In this document: piece after piece, positions 22,564-29,192 of the stretch
Layout of the letters: each line of letters starts with the position of its first letter
Numbering within the stretch: the stretch's first letter is position 1
From: PNKC01 sp039917655
GTDB taxonomy: Bacteria; Chloroflexota; Dehalococcoidia; Tepidiformales; Tepidiformaceae
Assembly (NCBI GenBank): GCA_039917655.1
Contig: JBDSJC010000243.1
Span: 1-29,192, forward strand
Direction: 5' to 3'
DNA: 29,192 bases
Position numbers and translations under genes: made by a program
The notes under the pieces: model-generated
What the model was told of the DNA's origin: nothing
What the model saw: the letters and a program-made list of their open reading frames with translations, nothing else
Database searches by the model: none

Positions 22564-23778
22564 TTAGCCGAGTACACCGTTCGTCGCCAGCTCGTTCAAC
22601 GCCTCGCCTTCGATCCCGAATTCCGCCAGCAGGTCGAACGTATGCTGGCCGGGTTCGGGCGCCGGCCCGCGGGCGCCGGTCTCGCTGCCGTAGATGTGGA
22701 ATGGCGTATCGAGCACCTGGAACGTGCCATGCTCCGGGTGTTCGAGCTCGGCGATCCAGCCCATTTCGCGCACTTGCGGGTTATCGATCACTTCCATCAT
22801 GGTCGCCACCGGGGCCCAGATCAGGCTGGCTTCGTCCAGCTTGGCGGCCCAGTACCCCGCAGGGTGCTGAGCGAATATCGGCTCGATCATTGCTGTGACC
22901 TCCGCCGTCTGTTCGCGAAGCTTGGCCAGCGTGTCCCAACGAGAGTCGTTCGCCCATTCGGGGTGCCCGGCCATCTGGCAGAAGCGCGGCCAGTAGCCGG
23001 GAAAGGGCACCGGCATGACCATCAGAATCCAGAGGCCGTCCGAGCAGAGGTAGGTGTTCCAGAGCGGGCTCGTCGGTGACTTTCGGGTGATCCGCGGAGC
23101 GTTCGAACGGGCAGCGAGCGCCGCTGAAAAGTCTCCGGCGATCGTCCACATCCCGGACGCCTGGAGGGTTGTCTCCACGTGTTGACCTTCGCCCGTCTTG
23201 TCCCGCAGGCGTAGCGCGCCAAGCGTGGCCGCGAGAATGTTCAGCGCGGTCGTGTGGTCTCCTTGGCCTCCGCGGCAGAGCGGCGGAGGGGCGTCCGGTT
23301 CACCGAGCAACCCCATGATCCCCGAGGCCGCCCAGAAGGCGGCGAAATCGAAGCCAGAGCGCCCGGCGTCCGGCCCACGAGTGCCATAGCCGCTGAACGA
23401 GACATAGATCCCCTTCGGATTGATTGCCGCTACGTCTTCGTAGGTCAGGCCGTAGCGCACGCGGCGATCCTGGACGAGGTTCGTGACAAAGATGTCCGCG
23501 GTTTTGGCCATTTCGCGGACCAACTCCGGGCCACCCGGCCGGTCCAGGGCGACGGTGATCGAACGCTTGCCGCGGTTGTCGGTCTGGAACCCGTAGTTCG
23601 TCGGGAAGTCGTATTCGTACCCAAGTGAACGAAGCTGGAACTGGCGAAAAATATCGCCGCCGGGCGGTTCGACCTTGATCACGTCGGCGCCCATGTCCGC
23701 CATCAAGGCGGTTGCGGCTGGCGCCGCGAGCCAGTTTGCGACTTCGAGCACGCGAATGCCATCGAGGGGAGCAGCCAT
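22564..23778 (-). CDS. CaiB/BaiF family (class III) CoA transferase
   Basis: A 404-residue class III CoA transferase. LDGIRVLEVANWLAAPAATA (5-24), GADVIKVEPPGGD (30-42), NRGKRSITVALDRPGG (68-83) and FVTNL are the N-terminal family blocks; SFSGYGTRGPDAGRSGFD follows. Asp174 in GQGDHTTALN is at the position of the catalytic Asp that forms an acyl anhydride and then a thioester with CoA. The C-terminal WAPVATMMEVIDNPQV is the characteristic late block. It would move CoA between carboxylic acids in a degradation pathway; the acid is not predictable. The ATG is preceded by GGAGGA about 8 nt away. It is divergent from the LLM gene. Confidence 0.93.
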   Translation of the reverse strand: MAAPLDGIRVLEVANWLAAPAATALMADMGADVIKVEPPGGDIFRQFQLRSLGYEYDFPTNYGFQTDNRGKRSITVALDRPGGPELVREMAKTADIFVTNLVQDRRVRYGLTYEDVAAINPKGIYVSFSGYGTRGPDAGRSGFDFAAFWAASGIMGLLGEPDAPPPLCRGGQGDHTTALNILAATLGALRLRDKTGEGQHVETTLQASGMWTIAGDFSAALAARSNAPRITRKSPTSPLWNTYLCSDGLWILMVMPVPFPGYWPRFCQMAGHPEWANDSRWDTLAKLREQTAEVTAMIEPIFAQHPAGYWAAKLDEASLIWAPVATMMEVIDNPQVREMGWIAELEHPEHGTFQVLDTPFHIYGSETGARGPAPEPGQHTFDLLAEFGIEGEALNELATNGVLG

Positions 23779-23838
23779 TCGGGGGTTCCTCCGGGGTAGG
23801 GTGAGCGCGGATTGTAGCGTGGCTCGGGCGGACGGGCG

Positions 23839-23844
23839 TACATT
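23839..23844 (+). promoter_or_regulatory. Candidate leaderless -10 box of the LLM oxidoreductase gene
   Basis: TACATT ends 6 nt before the ATG at 23851; with standard spacing the A of the ATG is the first transcribed base. No Shine-Dalgarno is present and the -35 is unclear. Confidence 0.45.
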
Positions 23845-23850
23845 CCCTCG

Positions 23851-24774
23851 ATGCGCGCTTTCCGCTTTGGAGTCTCCGTTTCCACCGCTTCATCAATTGG
23901 CGAATGGCAGGACATCGCACGAAGTGCCGAACGCATGGGCTTCGACGTGCTGTCGGTCGCAGACCACATCGGGGGGTTGTATTCGCCCTTCGAGGCACTC
24001 ATGGCAGCCGCCGCCGTGACAGACCGCATCCATCTCAGCACATTGGTGCTGAACAACGACCTGCGCCACCCGGCGCTCGTGGCGCGACAGGCCGCGCTCC
24101 TTCAGGAGTTTTCCGGCGGCCGATTCGAACTCGGCCTCGGTGCCGGCCACGCCGCGCGGGAGTACGCAGAGATCGGTTTGCCTTTCGACCCGCCGGCAGT
24201 ACGGGTTGCCCGGTTGGGGGAGGCCGTCGCGCTGATCGGTCGACTGCTTTCTCGGGAGGCAGTGACGTTGACCGGAGAACACTACTCCCTGGTCAACCAT
24301 CGCGTGTTCCCCGTGCCCAGCGTCGCCGTTCCGATCATGGTCGGCGGGAACGGGCGGCAGCTCCTACGCCTAGCAGCCACAGGTGCAGACATCGTCGGCT
24401 TCACGGGTCTCGGACGGACGCTCGCCGACGGCCAAGCTCATGCCACCACTGGCTTCTCCGCCGCGAGTGTTAATGGCCGTGTAGCCCTTGTCCGAGAAGC
24501 AGCCGGGCACCGTTTCGTTGACCTAGAACTGAACGTGCTTGTGCAGATGGTACGGCCCTCCTCGGACAGAGAGGCGACTGCACGGGAACTGGCGCGGCGA
24601 ATGCCCGGCCTCGCAGCCGAGGAGGTCTTGGATTCGCCTTTCCTCCTCTTCGGCACTCCTGAGGAGATCGCCGCTCAACTGCGGCGCGGGCGCGAACGCT
24701 GGGGGTTCACCTACTTCTCCACCTTCTGGGCTGGCGCGGAGCCGCTGGCAGAAGTGATTTCGCTGCTGAGGTGA
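23851..24774 (+). CDS. LLM class F420-dependent oxidoreductase (MSMEG_2516-like)
   Basis: A 307-residue luciferase-like TIM-barrel protein. FRFGVSVSTASSIGEWQDIA (5-24) opens the barrel, RMGFDVLSVADHIGGLYSPF (28-47) and TDRIHLSTLVLNNDLRHPAL (57-76) carry the substrate and flavin strands, GRFELGLGAGHAAREYAEIG (90-109) is the cofactor phosphate loop, and SPFLLFGTPEEIAAQL near the C-terminus binds the end of the barrel. The residues and length resemble the TIGR03621 subgroup, which is predicted to use F420. cofC and cofD are 2.5 kb upstream. It is followed by a MoaD-like gene; a GTG overlapping its stop is an alternative start for that gene. Confidence 0.88.
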   Translation: MRAFRFGVSVSTASSIGEWQDIARSAERMGFDVLSVADHIGGLYSPFEALMAAAAVTDRIHLSTLVLNNDLRHPALVARQAALLQEFSGGRFELGLGAGHAAREYAEIGLPFDPPAVRVARLGEAVALIGRLLSREAVTLTGEHYSLVNHRVFPVPSVAVPIMVGGNGRQLLRLAATGADIVGFTGLGRTLADGQAHATTGFSAASVNGRVALVREAAGHRFVDLELNVLVQMVRPSSDREATARELARRMPGLAAEEVLDSPFLLFGTPEEIAAQLRRGRERWGFTYFSTFWAGAEPLAEVISLLR

Positions 24775-24804
24775 ACCAGCCTCGATACGTTGGTCTGCCT
24801 CGGC

Positions 24805-24810
24805 TATGCT
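24805..24810 (+). promoter_or_regulatory. Candidate -10 box of the MoaD-like gene
   Basis: TATGCT, 4 of 6 to the sigma-70 -10 consensus, lies 8 nt before the ATG at 24819 in the gap after the LLM stop. It would give a nearly leaderless message separate from the LLM gene. No clear -35. Confidence 0.35.
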
Positions 24811-24818
24811 TGGTGACG

Positions 24819-25094
24819 ATGGAAGTCTGTTTCTACGCCACCCTCCGTCAGATCGTGGGCGGCAAGCGGGTGCCGTTCGATTTTCCTGAAGGCACCACGA
24901 CGCTGGACGTCCTTCAAGCCGCCGAGGCGCGGTTCCCGGCGCTCTCGCCGCTGTTGTGGGAACCCGACGGCAGCCTGAGCGACTACATCAAGGTGTTCGT
25001 GGATGGGCGCGAGATGCGCCATCTCCAGGGCCTGGCCACGCTCGTCCCCCAGGACGCCCAGCTGGACATCTTCCCGCCCGCCGCCGGCGGATGA
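24819..25094 (+). CDS. MoaD/ThiS-family sulfur carrier protein
   Basis: A 91-residue beta-grasp protein ending in Gly-Gly (PPAAGG), the C-terminus that is adenylated and thiocarboxylated in MoaD. It begins MEVCFYATLRQIVGGKRVPF (strand, with ATLR as in MoaD), has TTTLDVLQAAEARFP, DYIKVFVDGREMRHLQGLAT, and LVPQDAQLDIFPPAAGG. MoaD gives sulfur to the dithiolene of molybdopterin, the ligand of molybdenum or tungsten; tungsten AOR genes often have a dedicated MoaD nearby, and an AOR lies 1.3 kb away. ATG 24819 gives the family N-terminus; a GTG at 24771 would add 16 residues and overlap the LLM stop. The stop overlaps the next gene (ATGA). Confidence 0.87.
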   Translation: MEVCFYATLRQIVGGKRVPFDFPEGTTTLDVLQAAEARFPALSPLLWEPDGSLSDYIKVFVDGREMRHLQGLATLVPQDAQLDIFPPAAGG

Positions 25095-25342
25095 AGCGCC
25101 TGGAACTGCGAAACGTGCCGGAGGAACTGATCCGCGGCTACCTGCTCAGCGACTTCGACGGGAAAGACCTGCCGGACGGCTCAGTCCGGGGCGACGGCTG
25201 GGTGGTCCGGTTCGAGGACGGCGAGCCGGTGCGTTTCGCCCCCAACACCGTTGTCCCGGTTCTCTTCGTCGAGATCGATGGCGCTGATGTGGAGCGCGCC
25301 ACCGCGTTCGTCATCCGTAAGTCCATGCGCGGCGGCGGGTAG
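25091..25342 (+). CDS. Small conserved-looking protein coupled to the MoaD-like gene, ending in GGG
   Basis: An 83-residue protein whose ATG overlaps the MoaD stop (ATGA), so it is translated together with it. It reads MKRLELRNVPEELIRGYLLS, then a charged middle (DGKDLPDGSVRGDGWVVRFE, DGEPVRFAPNTVVPVLFVEI) and a last helix (DVERATAFVIRKSMRGGG). The order is a beta-strand/helix fold, not an obvious beta-grasp. It recalls the C-terminal half of MoaD-related two-domain proteins known from Thermus (DUF1952 type); I suggest this from memory of that layout and it is not proven. The Gly-Gly-Gly tail next to a MoaD with Gly-Gly is noteworthy. Function unknown; likely role in the pterin cofactor or AOR maturation. 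Confidence 0.75.
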   Translation: MKRLELRNVPEELIRGYLLSDFDGKDLPDGSVRGDGWVVRFEDGEPVRFAPNTVVPVLFVEIDGADVERATAFVIRKSMRGGG

Positions 25343-25458
25343 CCTCCGACATAGCGGGAGCAGCCTTCCTCGCCCCGGGAATCGGACGACGGGCGCCCGG
25401 CGGCTCAGGGGATCATAAGCAGCCAAGGCGCGACTATGCCGCGGATGGCGCCGGTTCA

Positions 25459-25473
25459 GCCGCCAGCGGCGGC
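25459..25473 (+). other. GC-rich hairpin before the PIG-L gene
   Basis: GCCGCC-AGC-GGCGGC is a perfect 6-bp stem with a 3-nt loop in the 170-bp gap between the 83-aa gene and the deacetylase gene. It may be a terminator without T-run or a leader structure. I see no known riboswitch fold in the gap. Confidence 0.3.
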
Positions 25474-25512
25474 GAATTCCGCTGTGCCACTTCCCGAAGG
25501 GAGGACAACTCC

Positions 25513-26226
25513 ATGCGCTACGATGCCCTGGTCATCGCTGCCCACCCGGATGATGCTGAAGCCCAGATGGGCGGGGTCCTCGCAAAGTTGAGCGCCAGGG
25601 GGCAACGCATCCTGTTGGTGGACCTGTCGGATGGCGAACCGGCCGATTTCGGGCGCCCTGGCGAACGGGCGAAGCAGGCGGCCGAAGCGGCGCGCATCCT
25701 GGGCGTCGAGCGAATGTGCCTGGGGATGCAGGATCGGCTTATCGTCGATTCCCAATCCGCGCGCATCGAGGTCGCCTGGCTGGTCCGGGAACACCGCCCG
25801 CGGTGGGTCTACGGGACTGGGGAAGCGTGCGTGCATCCCGACCACGCGGCGGCGGCCGGTATCGTCAGAGCGGCCGTATTCCTCGCGCGGCTGGAGAAGT
25901 GGGACCAAGTGCCAGGCGGTGAAAGGCTGGCAGGGCAGGCGCCCTGGAAGATAGACCGCCTGTTCTTCCCCCACTGCAAGATGGAGCCCGGCTGGGCCGA
26001 CGCCGCCTTCGCCGTGGATGTGAGTGAGGTGTACGACCGGAAGCGCGCCGCCCTCGCCGCCTACGGCTCGGTCTTCGCGGCCAACGATGGGCTGCTCGCA
26101 CTCTATGAGGCAGAGGACCAGTTCTTCGGTCGGCTCGCGGGCGTTGCCTACGCGGAGATTTTCAAGGCAGCGTCGTTGCTGGTTATCGACGACCCGGCGG
26201 TCTTCCTTCCCGGGATCCAGGGCTGA
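25513..26226 (+). CDS. PIG-L/LmbE-family deacetylase
   Basis: A 237-residue zinc deacetylase. AHPDDAE (10-16) holds the metal-binding His11 and Asp14 with catalytic Asp13, and HPDH (108-111) is the second metal site, both intact. Members remove acetyl from N-acetylglucosamine conjugates such as GlcNAc-Ins, GlcNAc-malate (bacillithiol precursor) or lipopolysaccharide sugars; many others are unassigned. It has no obvious bacillithiol or mycothiol partner here, so substrate stays open. GGGAGG lies 8 nt before the ATG. It follows the MoaD operon by 170 bp and converges on the AOR gene. Confidence 0.88.
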   Translation: MRYDALVIAAHPDDAEAQMGGVLAKLSARGQRILLVDLSDGEPADFGRPGERAKQAAEAARILGVERMCLGMQDRLIVDSQSARIEVAWLVREHRPRWVYGTGEACVHPDHAAAAGIVRAAVFLARLEKWDQVPGGERLAGQAPWKIDRLFFPHCKMEPGWADAAFAVDVSEVYDRKRAALAAYGSVFAANDGLLALYEAEDQFFGRLAGVAYAEIFKAASLLVIDDPAVFLPGIQG

Positions 26227-26282
26227 GCATCGTCCCGCCTGGTGGCGGATCGTACGCCATCGCGAATTGACACGAGATTGGC

Positions 26283-26314
26283 AAGAGGCCGGAGCCTTGC
26301 GACCCCGGCCTCTT
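26283..26314. terminator. Bidirectional terminator-like hairpin between PIG-L and AOR genes
   Basis: AAGAGGCCGG (26283-26292) and CCGGCCTCTT (26305-26314) form a perfect 10-bp stem with a 12-nt loop between two convergent genes. The A/T-rich ends give a short AA/TT on either side, as in bidirectional terminators, though there is no long T-run. Confidence 0.65.
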
Positions 26315-26367
26315 CGGTGTGCGCTGCCGCCTCAACACCTCCCGGTGTCTTGGTGGTTCACACGCCC

Positions 26368-28188
26368 CTACACGACTTGCAGCTCCTTCAGCTTCGCGTC
26401 CGAGACCACACCGTTGTCCCAGCCGCGCAGGTTGTAGTAGTCAACGAGCATCTTATCGAGTTCGCAGACCTGGCCCTCGGAGCCCTTGGATGTTGACGGC
26501 TCGGTGGTGAAGCGCAGCGGGAGGGTGTCTGAACCCGCGCCAAAGCCAGCCAGGTTGTTGTAGTGGCGTTCGAGGTTGTAGATCCGTTCGCCGGTGGTCA
26601 GCACATCCTCCACGCCGAAGCTTTCGAGGCCAGTCATCACCCGGTACTGCTCGGCGTACTCCTCTGGTCCTTCGGCGAAGGCGCTGAACTTGCAGAGGTC
26701 GAGGCTATCGCTGAAGGCGTGCAGGTCCTGGAGCAGCTTCAGCAGCGAGCCCTTGCCTTCCCAGTCCAGCGGGTCCGTCTTGAGGCCAATGACGCCAAGC
26801 TCGCTGGCCGGGCTGTAGCCGCGCAGGTGGCAAGCGCCACGGTTTGAGGTGGCGTAGCCGAGGCCCATGCCTTTCAGGCCGCGCGGGTCGTAGGCGGGGG
26901 TGGCCTGGCCCTTCACCGTCATCGCGAGCTCGGGATGACCGATGCTCTTCGTGAACGGGTCGATGCCATCGGCAAATGCTGCCGCACGCCCGCGCCGGTA
27001 GGCGATGTCCCGGCAGAACTCCACCATGGCCGGCTTGTCCGCCCATTGCATGCCCTGGCTCGCCGGGATGTACTCTCGCTGCGTCGCTTCCATCAGCGCG
27101 GAGATCGCCTGGCCGATTTCGATCGCGTCGTACCCCAGGTCGTTGGCGATATCGATCATGTAGGCGACGGATTCGACATCGTCGTTGCCGCAGTTTGCGC
27201 CGAGCGACCATGCTGGCTCGTACTCGACCGACTCCATCTTCACCTTGTACGGGCCGCTGGTGATTTCGACCTCTTTCTTGCAGGCCACGGGGCAGGCGTG
27301 ACAGGTCGGGTCGTGAATCAGGTAGTGCTCCTTCACGTACTCGCCGCTCAGCTTTTCGGCGCCGTCTCCGAAGTTGGTCTCCTGGCTGTTACGCGCGCCG
27401 AGGCCGCCGATCGTGTTCGTGACGTTCATCAACATGTTCGTGCCGTAGAGCGAGAGACCACCCTTCTTGGGCGAGGTGATCGTTGATTCGTCCATAATCT
27501 TGCCGAGCGCGTTGCGATGCGCTGTCCGCCAGGCGTCCCGATCGGCCGCCTTCGGCTGATTCGTCTTGTCCGCCTTCACGACAATCGCCTTGAGCATTTT
27601 CGCGCCGCCAACGCAGCCGGTGCCGCCGCGGCCACAGGCGCGGTCGTTCTCGTTCAGCCAGGCGGCAAAGGCCACCTTGTTTTCGCCTGCCGGGCCGATC
27701 GCGTTGATGCTCAGGTCTTTTTCGCCGTAGCGGTCCTTGAGGACGCGGATCGTTTCGTGGATGCCCTTCCCCCAGAGGTCGGAGGCATCGCGCAGTTCGA
27801 GCTTGTTGTTTTCGATGTAGGCATAGACCGGTTTCGGCGATATGCCGGAGAAGATGAGCCCATCGAAGCCCGCCCAGCGCAGGCGCGCGGCCGTCCATCC
27901 GCCCTGGTGGCTATCGGTAACCGTGCCCGTCAGTGGGCTCTTGGTGACTACCGCCAGGCGCCCGCTCATCGTCGCTTCCGAACCGGTCAACGGGCCGTTC
28001 ATGAAGCAGAGGAGATTGTCGGGGCCGAGTGGATCGACCTCCGGCCCCGCTTCGAACACGTAGCGGACGCCGAGCCCGCGGGCACCGATGTACTTGCGAG
28101 CCCAATCCTCGGGGATGGGCTTGTAGTCAATGGAACCGGATGAAAGATCGACGTGGGCAACGCGACCTGCGTAACCGCCAAGGGCCAT
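26368..28188 (-). CDS. Aldehyde ferredoxin oxidoreductase (tungsten pterin enzyme)
   Basis: A 606-residue AOR-family enzyme, which oxidises an aldehyde to its acid with ferredoxin as acceptor, or runs related reactions. It starts MALGGYAGRVAHVDLSSGSI, the usual AOR start. Domain 1 (1-210) with GARGLGVRYVFEAG and RLAVVTKSPLTG binds the bis-pterin; the iron-sulfur ligands are Cys296, Cys299, Cys303 and Cys499 (C-x2-C-x3-C...LDLCKF); DPRGLKGMGLGYATSNRGAC (434-453) is the second pterin loop. All four Cys are present, so it looks active. Aromatic versus aliphatic substrate range is open. The ATG at 28188 has CAGGAG upstream. A MoaD-like gene is 1.3 kb away, and no dedicated ferredoxin is seen. Confidence 0.93.
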   Translation of the reverse strand: MALGGYAGRVAHVDLSSGSIDYKPIPEDWARKYIGARGLGVRYVFEAGPEVDPLGPDNLLCFMNGPLTGSEATMSGRLAVVTKSPLTGTVTDSHQGGWTAARLRWAGFDGLIFSGISPKPVYAYIENNKLELRDASDLWGKGIHETIRVLKDRYGEKDLSINAIGPAGENKVAFAAWLNENDRACGRGGTGCVGGAKMLKAIVVKADKTNQPKAADRDAWRTAHRNALGKIMDESTITSPKKGGLSLYGTNMLMNVTNTIGGLGARNSQETNFGDGAEKLSGEYVKEHYLIHDPTCHACPVACKKEVEITSGPYKVKMESVEYEPAWSLGANCGNDDVESVAYMIDIANDLGYDAIEIGQAISALMEATQREYIPASQGMQWADKPAMVEFCRDIAYRRGRAAAFADGIDPFTKSIGHPELAMTVKGQATPAYDPRGLKGMGLGYATSNRGACHLRGYSPASELGVIGLKTDPLDWEGKGSLLKLLQDLHAFSDSLDLCKFSAFAEGPEEYAEQYRVMTGLESFGVEDVLTTGERIYNLERHYNNLAGFGAGSDTLPLRFTTEPSTSKGSEGQVCELDKMLVDYYNLRGWDNGVVSDAKLKELQVV

Positions 28189-28331
28189 GTCTAGTCACTC
28201 CTGGGGGCACACTCAAGGGCAGTCCCCGCGGTGAAAGCGTACCCGGGCGGTCAATATGCCCACACCGGCCTAACGGTACCCCGATCACGGACCGAGCGGG
28301 GCTGGCGCCGCACGGCGGGACTGCGAAATGC

Positions 28332-28337
28332 TAGGAT
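28332..28337 (+). promoter_or_regulatory. Candidate -10 box of the secreted repeat protein gene
   Basis: TAGGAT would start transcription near 28344, leaving a 36-nt leader in which AAGGTGA (28366-28372) is the ribosome site for the ATG at 28380. No clear -35. Confidence 0.3.
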
Positions 28338-28379
28338 GCAGGCCGCTCGAGGTACCTGACGGACGAAGGTGAAAACCCC

Positions 28380-29192
28380 ATGGGCACGGGATTCCGGCAC
28401 TCACCGCGCAAACTTCTCGTCGCGGCGCTCGTCCTGGGAGTGCTCGCGTTGCACGCGTCCGCGCCTGCTGCCCTTGCCGCCTCTCGCACCTGGACCGGCT
28501 CCGGCGCCAACGGCAACTGGACGAACCCGGCAAACTGGGGCGGCACGGCCCCGCTAACGGGAGAGATCCTCCTCTTCCCCTCCGGCCCTACCCGCCTCGA
28601 TACACTGAACGACTTCCCGGCGGCCACCAACTTCCAGGAGGTCGTCGTCTCGGGCGCTGGCTACGTCCTGGCCGGCAACGCCGTAAACCTCACGACCGGT
28701 CTGACCACGTCTCACGCGACGGGGATTGTGACGGTCAACCTCGTGCTCGCCGGGCCTGGTGGGGTCGTCAACAACGCCAACGGCCGCCTCGTACTCGCCG
28801 GCGCGAATACCTTCGCTGGCGCGGTGCGCGTGAACCAGGGCTTCGTGAGGGTGAAGAACGGGTCGGCGCTCGGCTCAACGGCGGGCGACACCTCGTCTGG
28901 CGATACAGCGCGGGTCGATGGCGGGCTGGAGATCGACGGCAGCTTCACCATCCCAGAATCCATCAGCCTTGATGGTTCAGTGCACGCGCTGCTTCACCAG
29001 ATAAGCGGTGCTGCTGTCCTCTCGGGAGACCTCCAGCTTCCTGCGCCGTTTGGAGGCGTGGATATCCAGAGCGGGACGGCGCTGACGATCAATGGAGACG
29101 TCCTTGGCGGAGGCTTGATTCGCTCGGGCGGTGGACATCTCACGCTCAACGGCAGCTCCAACGGCGGCCTCGACCTGAATACAGGGATTACC
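28380..29192 (+). CDS. Secreted autotransporter-associated beta-strand repeat (PATR) protein, N-terminal part
   Basis: The frame is open to the right edge, so only the first 271 residues are seen. It has a Sec signal peptide: RHSPRK, hydrophobic LLVAALVLGVLALHASA, and likely cleavage after ALA at residue 33. A typical opening TWTGSGANGNWTNPANWGG (38-55) follows, as in passenger proteins whose first repeat begins this way. Then come beta-rich segments; LVLAGANTFAGAVRVNQGFV (138-157) and KNGSALGST form an almost standard PATR unit. Further repeats (GGHLTLNGSSNGGLDLNTG) follow. The complete protein is probably a long extracellular beta-helix, an adhesin or surface fibre. No C-terminal anchor is visible. 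Confidence 0.82.
   Translation, partial: MGTGFRHSPRKLLVAALVLGVLALHASAPAALAASRTWTGSGANGNWTNPANWGGTAPLTGEILLFPSGPTRLDTLNDFPAATNFQEVVVSGAGYVLAGNAVNLTTGLTTSHATGIVTVNLVLAGPGGVVNNANGRLVLAGANTFAGAVRVNQGFVRVKNGSALGSTAGDTSSGDTARVDGGLEIDGSFTIPESISLDGSVHALLHQISGAAVLSGDLQLPAPFGGVDIQSGTALTINGDVLGGGLIRSGGGHLTLNGSSNGGLDLNTGIT

Noticed and set aside
25343..25512. Riboswitch upstream of the PIG-L gene
   Set aside because: The gap holds a GC hairpin but no conserved core of a riboswitch I can recognise, and the gene has a strong Shine-Dalgarno of its own.
28226..28254. Possible promoter of the AOR gene with TTGACC and TACGCT, as in the Wzz-like gene
   Set aside because: On the minus strand both hexamers occur (28249-28254 and 28236-28241), but only 7 bp separate them, which does not fit sigma-70 spacing.
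1..29192. tRNA genes, CRISPR arrays, insertion sequences or attachment sites
   Set aside because: I saw no T-arm/acceptor pairs, no regularly spaced repeats, and no transposase or integrase motif; boundaries of the accessory stretch at 11-15 kb show no terminal repeats.

Overview
The window is a dense, GC-rich bacterial chromosome segment with about 34 protein genes or gene remnants, starts often on GTG or TTG, and no rRNA, tRNA, CRISPR array or insertion sequence that I can see. Adjacent cofD and cofC, luciferase-like (LLM) flavin/F420 oxidoreductases, SDR dehydrogenases, CaiB/BaiF CoA transferase, a tungsten-type aldehyde ferredoxin oxidoreductase, Uma2 and DinB proteins and a LuxR-type helix-turn-helix suggest a Chloroflexota bacterium, perhaps Dehalococcoidia/SAR202-like. 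This is inference from gene content; no marker gene settles it.

Layout. 1-1624 (+): tail of a SAM methyltransferase overlapping plsX. 1668-5460 (-): acyl-CoA-dehydrogenase-like flavoprotein, glpX, an HD hydrolase and an eight-helix membrane protein. 5461-5910: gene-poor, with a degenerate GAATCG repeat. 5911-8551 (+): alpha/beta hydrolase (nucleophile replaced by Gly), LLM oxidoreductase and RidA-like protein. 8570-11061 (-): SDR, carboxymuconolactone-decarboxylase-like protein and a second SDR, preceded by the C-terminal remnant of an LLM gene. 11133-15130: small accessory genes (DinB, PD-(D/E)XK-like protein, 73-aa ORF, NIPSNAP-like, nucleotidyltransferase-like, PPOX, Uma2). 15135-19726: exopolysaccharide island, with Wzz-like, GT4 and GT2 genes on the minus strand and a divergent O-antigen ligase/polymerase. 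19786-22469 (+): cofD and cofC, then a frameshifted and truncated ABC substrate-binding lipoprotein gene running into a LuxR-type HTH fragment. 22564-23778 (-): CaiB/BaiF CoA transferase. 23851-26226 (+): F420-type LLM oxidoreductase, MoaD-like protein, an 83-aa protein ending in GGG, PIG-L deacetylase. 26368-28188 (-): aldehyde ferredoxin oxidoreductase. 28380-end (+): start of a secreted protein with autotransporter-type beta-strand repeats.

How it fits together. CofD and CofC make the phospholactyl or phosphoenolpyruvyl part of F420; the LLM at 23851 and possibly the PPOX protein could use that cofactor. LLM, SDR, CMD, CoA-transferase and acyl-CoA-dehydrogenase-like enzymes look like parts for oxidising unusual organic compounds, with substrates unknown. 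The MoaD-like protein probably serves the pterin cofactor of the nearby AOR. Several genes have a TAnnnT box 6-9 nt before the start codon and no Shine-Dalgarno, which suggests leaderless transcripts. I did not find one clear new system; the best leads are the Gly-for-Ser hydrolase paired with an LLM enzyme, the MoaD/GGG-tail pair near AOR, the decay scar after cofC, and the leaderless promoter pattern.
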